Shown piece by piece: positions 6,807 through 7,932 of a stretch of DNA of 7,932 bases (position 1 is the stretch's first letter; each line of letters begins with the position of its first letter). Location of the stretch: positions 1 to 7,932 of the forward strand of contig CAKUJL010000062.1 of the NCBI GenBank assembly GCA_934661715.1. The letters run 5' to 3'. This stretch comes from an uncultured Oscillospiraceae bacterium. GTDB taxonomy: Bacteria > Bacillota > Clostridia > Oscillospirales > Oscillospiraceae. A program made the translations under genes and the position numbers. Below the pieces are notes generated by a model. It had not been told where the DNA came from. It saw only the letters and a program-made list of their open reading frames with translations, and ran no database searches.

Positions 6807-6910
6807 CTCATCTTTCGATTGCTTCGCCGGATTTGGCACCTTACAAATCCAAAATGGAAAAGCAGGTTGCCGGACTTCATCGGGCCGTTCCCTCCGTCAC
6901 TCTTGATAAG
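6807..6910 (-). promoter_or_regulatory. SAM-I (S-box) riboswitch aptamer
   Basis: Read on the minus strand from 6910, the sequence has the S-box signatures in order: CTTATCAAGAG (5' P1 and start of P2), GGAGGGAACGGCCCGATGA (P2 and pseudoknot region, near 6894-6876), CCGGCAACC, a P3 stem (GGCAACCT with AGGTGCC) and GGTGCCAAATCC. P1 closes with GATGAG (6812-6807) pairing to CTTATC (6910-6905). P4 is short. SAM binding stabilises P1 and lets the downstream terminator form, turning metK off. The location directly upstream of metK fits the known role of the family. Confidence 0.95.
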
Positions 6911-6937
6911 GCTATTCAATTGTTGTTGCCGCGATAT

Positions 6938-6965
6938 ATTATATGGACTTTTTTCAAAATGTCAA
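6938..6965 (-). promoter_or_regulatory. Promoter of the SAM riboswitch-metK transcript
   Basis: Consensus boxes on the minus strand: -35 TTGACA (6965-6960), 16-bp spacer, -10 TATAAT (6943-6938). The start near 6931 lies about 20 bases before the aptamer's P1 strand. It is a strong constitutive-type promoter, so regulation is expected at the riboswitch. Confidence 0.92.
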
Positions 6966-7106
6966 CCGCAAATCGTCTGCGCCGCGCAGATTTTGTCCAT
7001 ACTGAAAATCGATACAATGTTCATACTTTGTCTGTAGACTTCTTTTGCCATTTCGGGTAAGATAAAGGATACAAGAACGCACTTCATGCAAAAGGCAGGA
7101 TGACAT

Positions 7107-7932
7107 ATGAAAGATCTCCGCAAAAATTTCGAACGCTTTTGTCTCAAAAACCGCGACCGCGGCATTCCGAACCTGATGCTCGTCATCGCCATCGGCAACA
7201 TCATCGCCTACGTGCTCTCGGTCATCGACCCGAGCCAGGTCGTCTACCGCTTCCTCTGCTTCTCCCCGGCGAAAATTCTGCACGGGCAGGTCTGGCGGCT
7301 GTTTACCTACGTCTTTACCTATCTTCTGGACGTCTCCGGCATCTACCTCTTCCTGGCTGTCGTCAGTCTCTTCTGCTTTTACCAGTTCGGCAAAATGCTC
7401 GAGAGCTACTGGGGCGTCCTGCGCTTTAACCTCTACTATCTCACGGGCGTTCTTCTATGCGACATCGCGGGCCTCATCCTCGGCTACAACGTCGATTCCG
7501 CCTCTTTGAACCTCAGCCTGTTTCTCGCCGTCGCGACGCTGGCCCCCGACACGAGAGTGCTTCTGATGATGTTTATCCCCATCAAGATGAAATGGCTCGC
7601 GTGGGCCTACTTCGTCCTCACGGCGTTCTCGGTCTTCTCCATGCTTCGGGCGGGACTGCTGTCTTTTTACTGGCTGCTGCCCCTCGTGCCGCTTGCAAAT
7701 TACTTCCTCTTCTTCGGCGCGGACATCCAGAATCTCTTCCCGGATTCCTGGCGCTATCGCCGCCCGAAAAAGCCGCATAATCCCGGCCCCTACGCCGCGG
7801 GCTCCCGTCCCAACCCCAACTGGGCAAGCTCCTACCAGTCCAAAACCGGCGAGCGTCCCTACCGCCACAAATGCACCGTCTGCGGCCGCACCGACACCGA
7901 CTACCCCAACCTCGAGTTCCGCTATTGCTCCA
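7107..7932 (+). CDS. Rhomboid-like membrane protein with C-terminal zinc-ribbon-like tail (partial, cut by window edge)
   Basis: 275 codons are visible, with the 3' end missing. The ATG at 7107 follows GCAGGA with 6-base spacing. The ATG at 7100 is in another frame that gives only an Arg/Pro-rich shadow peptide. Several hydrophobic segments (about 21-40, 64-93, 104-127, 135-149, 151-178, 182-203) indicate a polytopic membrane protein. Rhomboid-like features are WR at 63-64 in the loop after TM1 and FYQFGKMLESYWGVLRFNLYYL (91-112), which matches the rhomboid TM2-TM3 region. The catalytic GxSG is replaced by NLSL (135-138), and no His is seen in the last helices, so it is probably not a protease. 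A soluble tail (about 215 on) is Pro/Arg-rich and ends in C256-x2-C259 and C274, likely half of a zinc ribbon. It is divergent from metK. The promoter is not clear. Confidence 0.85.
   Translation, partial: MKDLRKNFERFCLKNRDRGIPNLMLVIAIGNIIAYVLSVIDPSQVVYRFLCFSPAKILHGQVWRLFTYVFTYLLDVSGIYLFLAVVSLFCFYQFGKMLESYWGVLRFNLYYLTGVLLCDIAGLILGYNVDSASLNLSLFLAVATLAPDTRVLLMMFIPIKMKWLAWAYFVLTAFSVFSMLRAGLLSFYWLLPLVPLANYFLFFGADIQNLFPDSWRYRRPKKPHNPGPYAAGSRPNPNWASSYQSKTGERPYRHKCTVCGRTDTDYPNLEFRYCS

Noticed and set aside
6993..7018. TTGTCC and TACAAT as a promoter for the rhomboid-like gene
   Set aside because: The spacer is only 14 bp; another pair (TAGACT 7035, TAAGAT 7058, 17 bp) is weak too. The promoter stays unassigned.
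7042..7094. Inverted repeat CTTTTGC/GCAAAAG before the rhomboid-like gene, overlapping its RBS region
   Set aside because: Only 7 bp, AT-rich, with a 39-base loop; too weak to claim RBS sequestration.

Overview
The window looks like chromosomal core sequence from a GC-rich, endospore-forming member of the Clostridia, probably Oscillospirales. The reasons are the adjacent dipicolinate synthase genes (spoVFA-spoVFB), a DUF4364 protein, a long-form ribosome hibernation factor, an S-box riboswitch in front of metK, and consensus SigA-type promoters in GC-rich DNA. The species assignment is inference. I see no transposase, integrase, phage gene, tRNA or CRISPR array.

Left edge (1-345): no protein gene. 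Three consensus promoters in tandem all fire leftward on the minus strand, followed by a boxA-like leader running off the edge. This is the upstream region of an rRNA operon that should lie just outside the window. Then, on the minus strand: hpf (472-1011), with its own promoter and a strong terminator, and upstream of it a DUF4364 gene overlapping a small XRE regulator gene (1148-1890).

Middle (2051-4266, plus strand): a secreted CAP-domain protein with a Pro/Thr/Asp linker, whose Cys-rich segment looks like a compensated double frameshift, then its terminator, then spoVFA-spoVFB overlapping by ATGA. A hairpin at 4276-4305 separates these from convergent genes.

Right part (4312-7932): on the minus strand, a WecC-type UDP-N-acetylmannosamine dehydrogenase gene and, upstream of it, metK. 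metK has a textbook control region of consensus promoter, SAM-I aptamer and intrinsic terminator. The dehydrogenase promoter has its -35 box inside the end of metK. Divergent from metK is a rhomboid-like membrane protein gene that lacks the catalytic Ser/His, carries a zinc-ribbon-like C-terminus, and is cut by the window edge.

Taken together this is housekeeping content: ribosome supply and hibernation, spore dormancy (dipicolinic acid), SAM supply, and envelope functions. I did not find a convincing undescribed multi-gene system. The points most worth a second look are the CAP protein frame switch, the triple rRNA promoter array, and the rhomboid pseudoprotease with zinc-binding tail.
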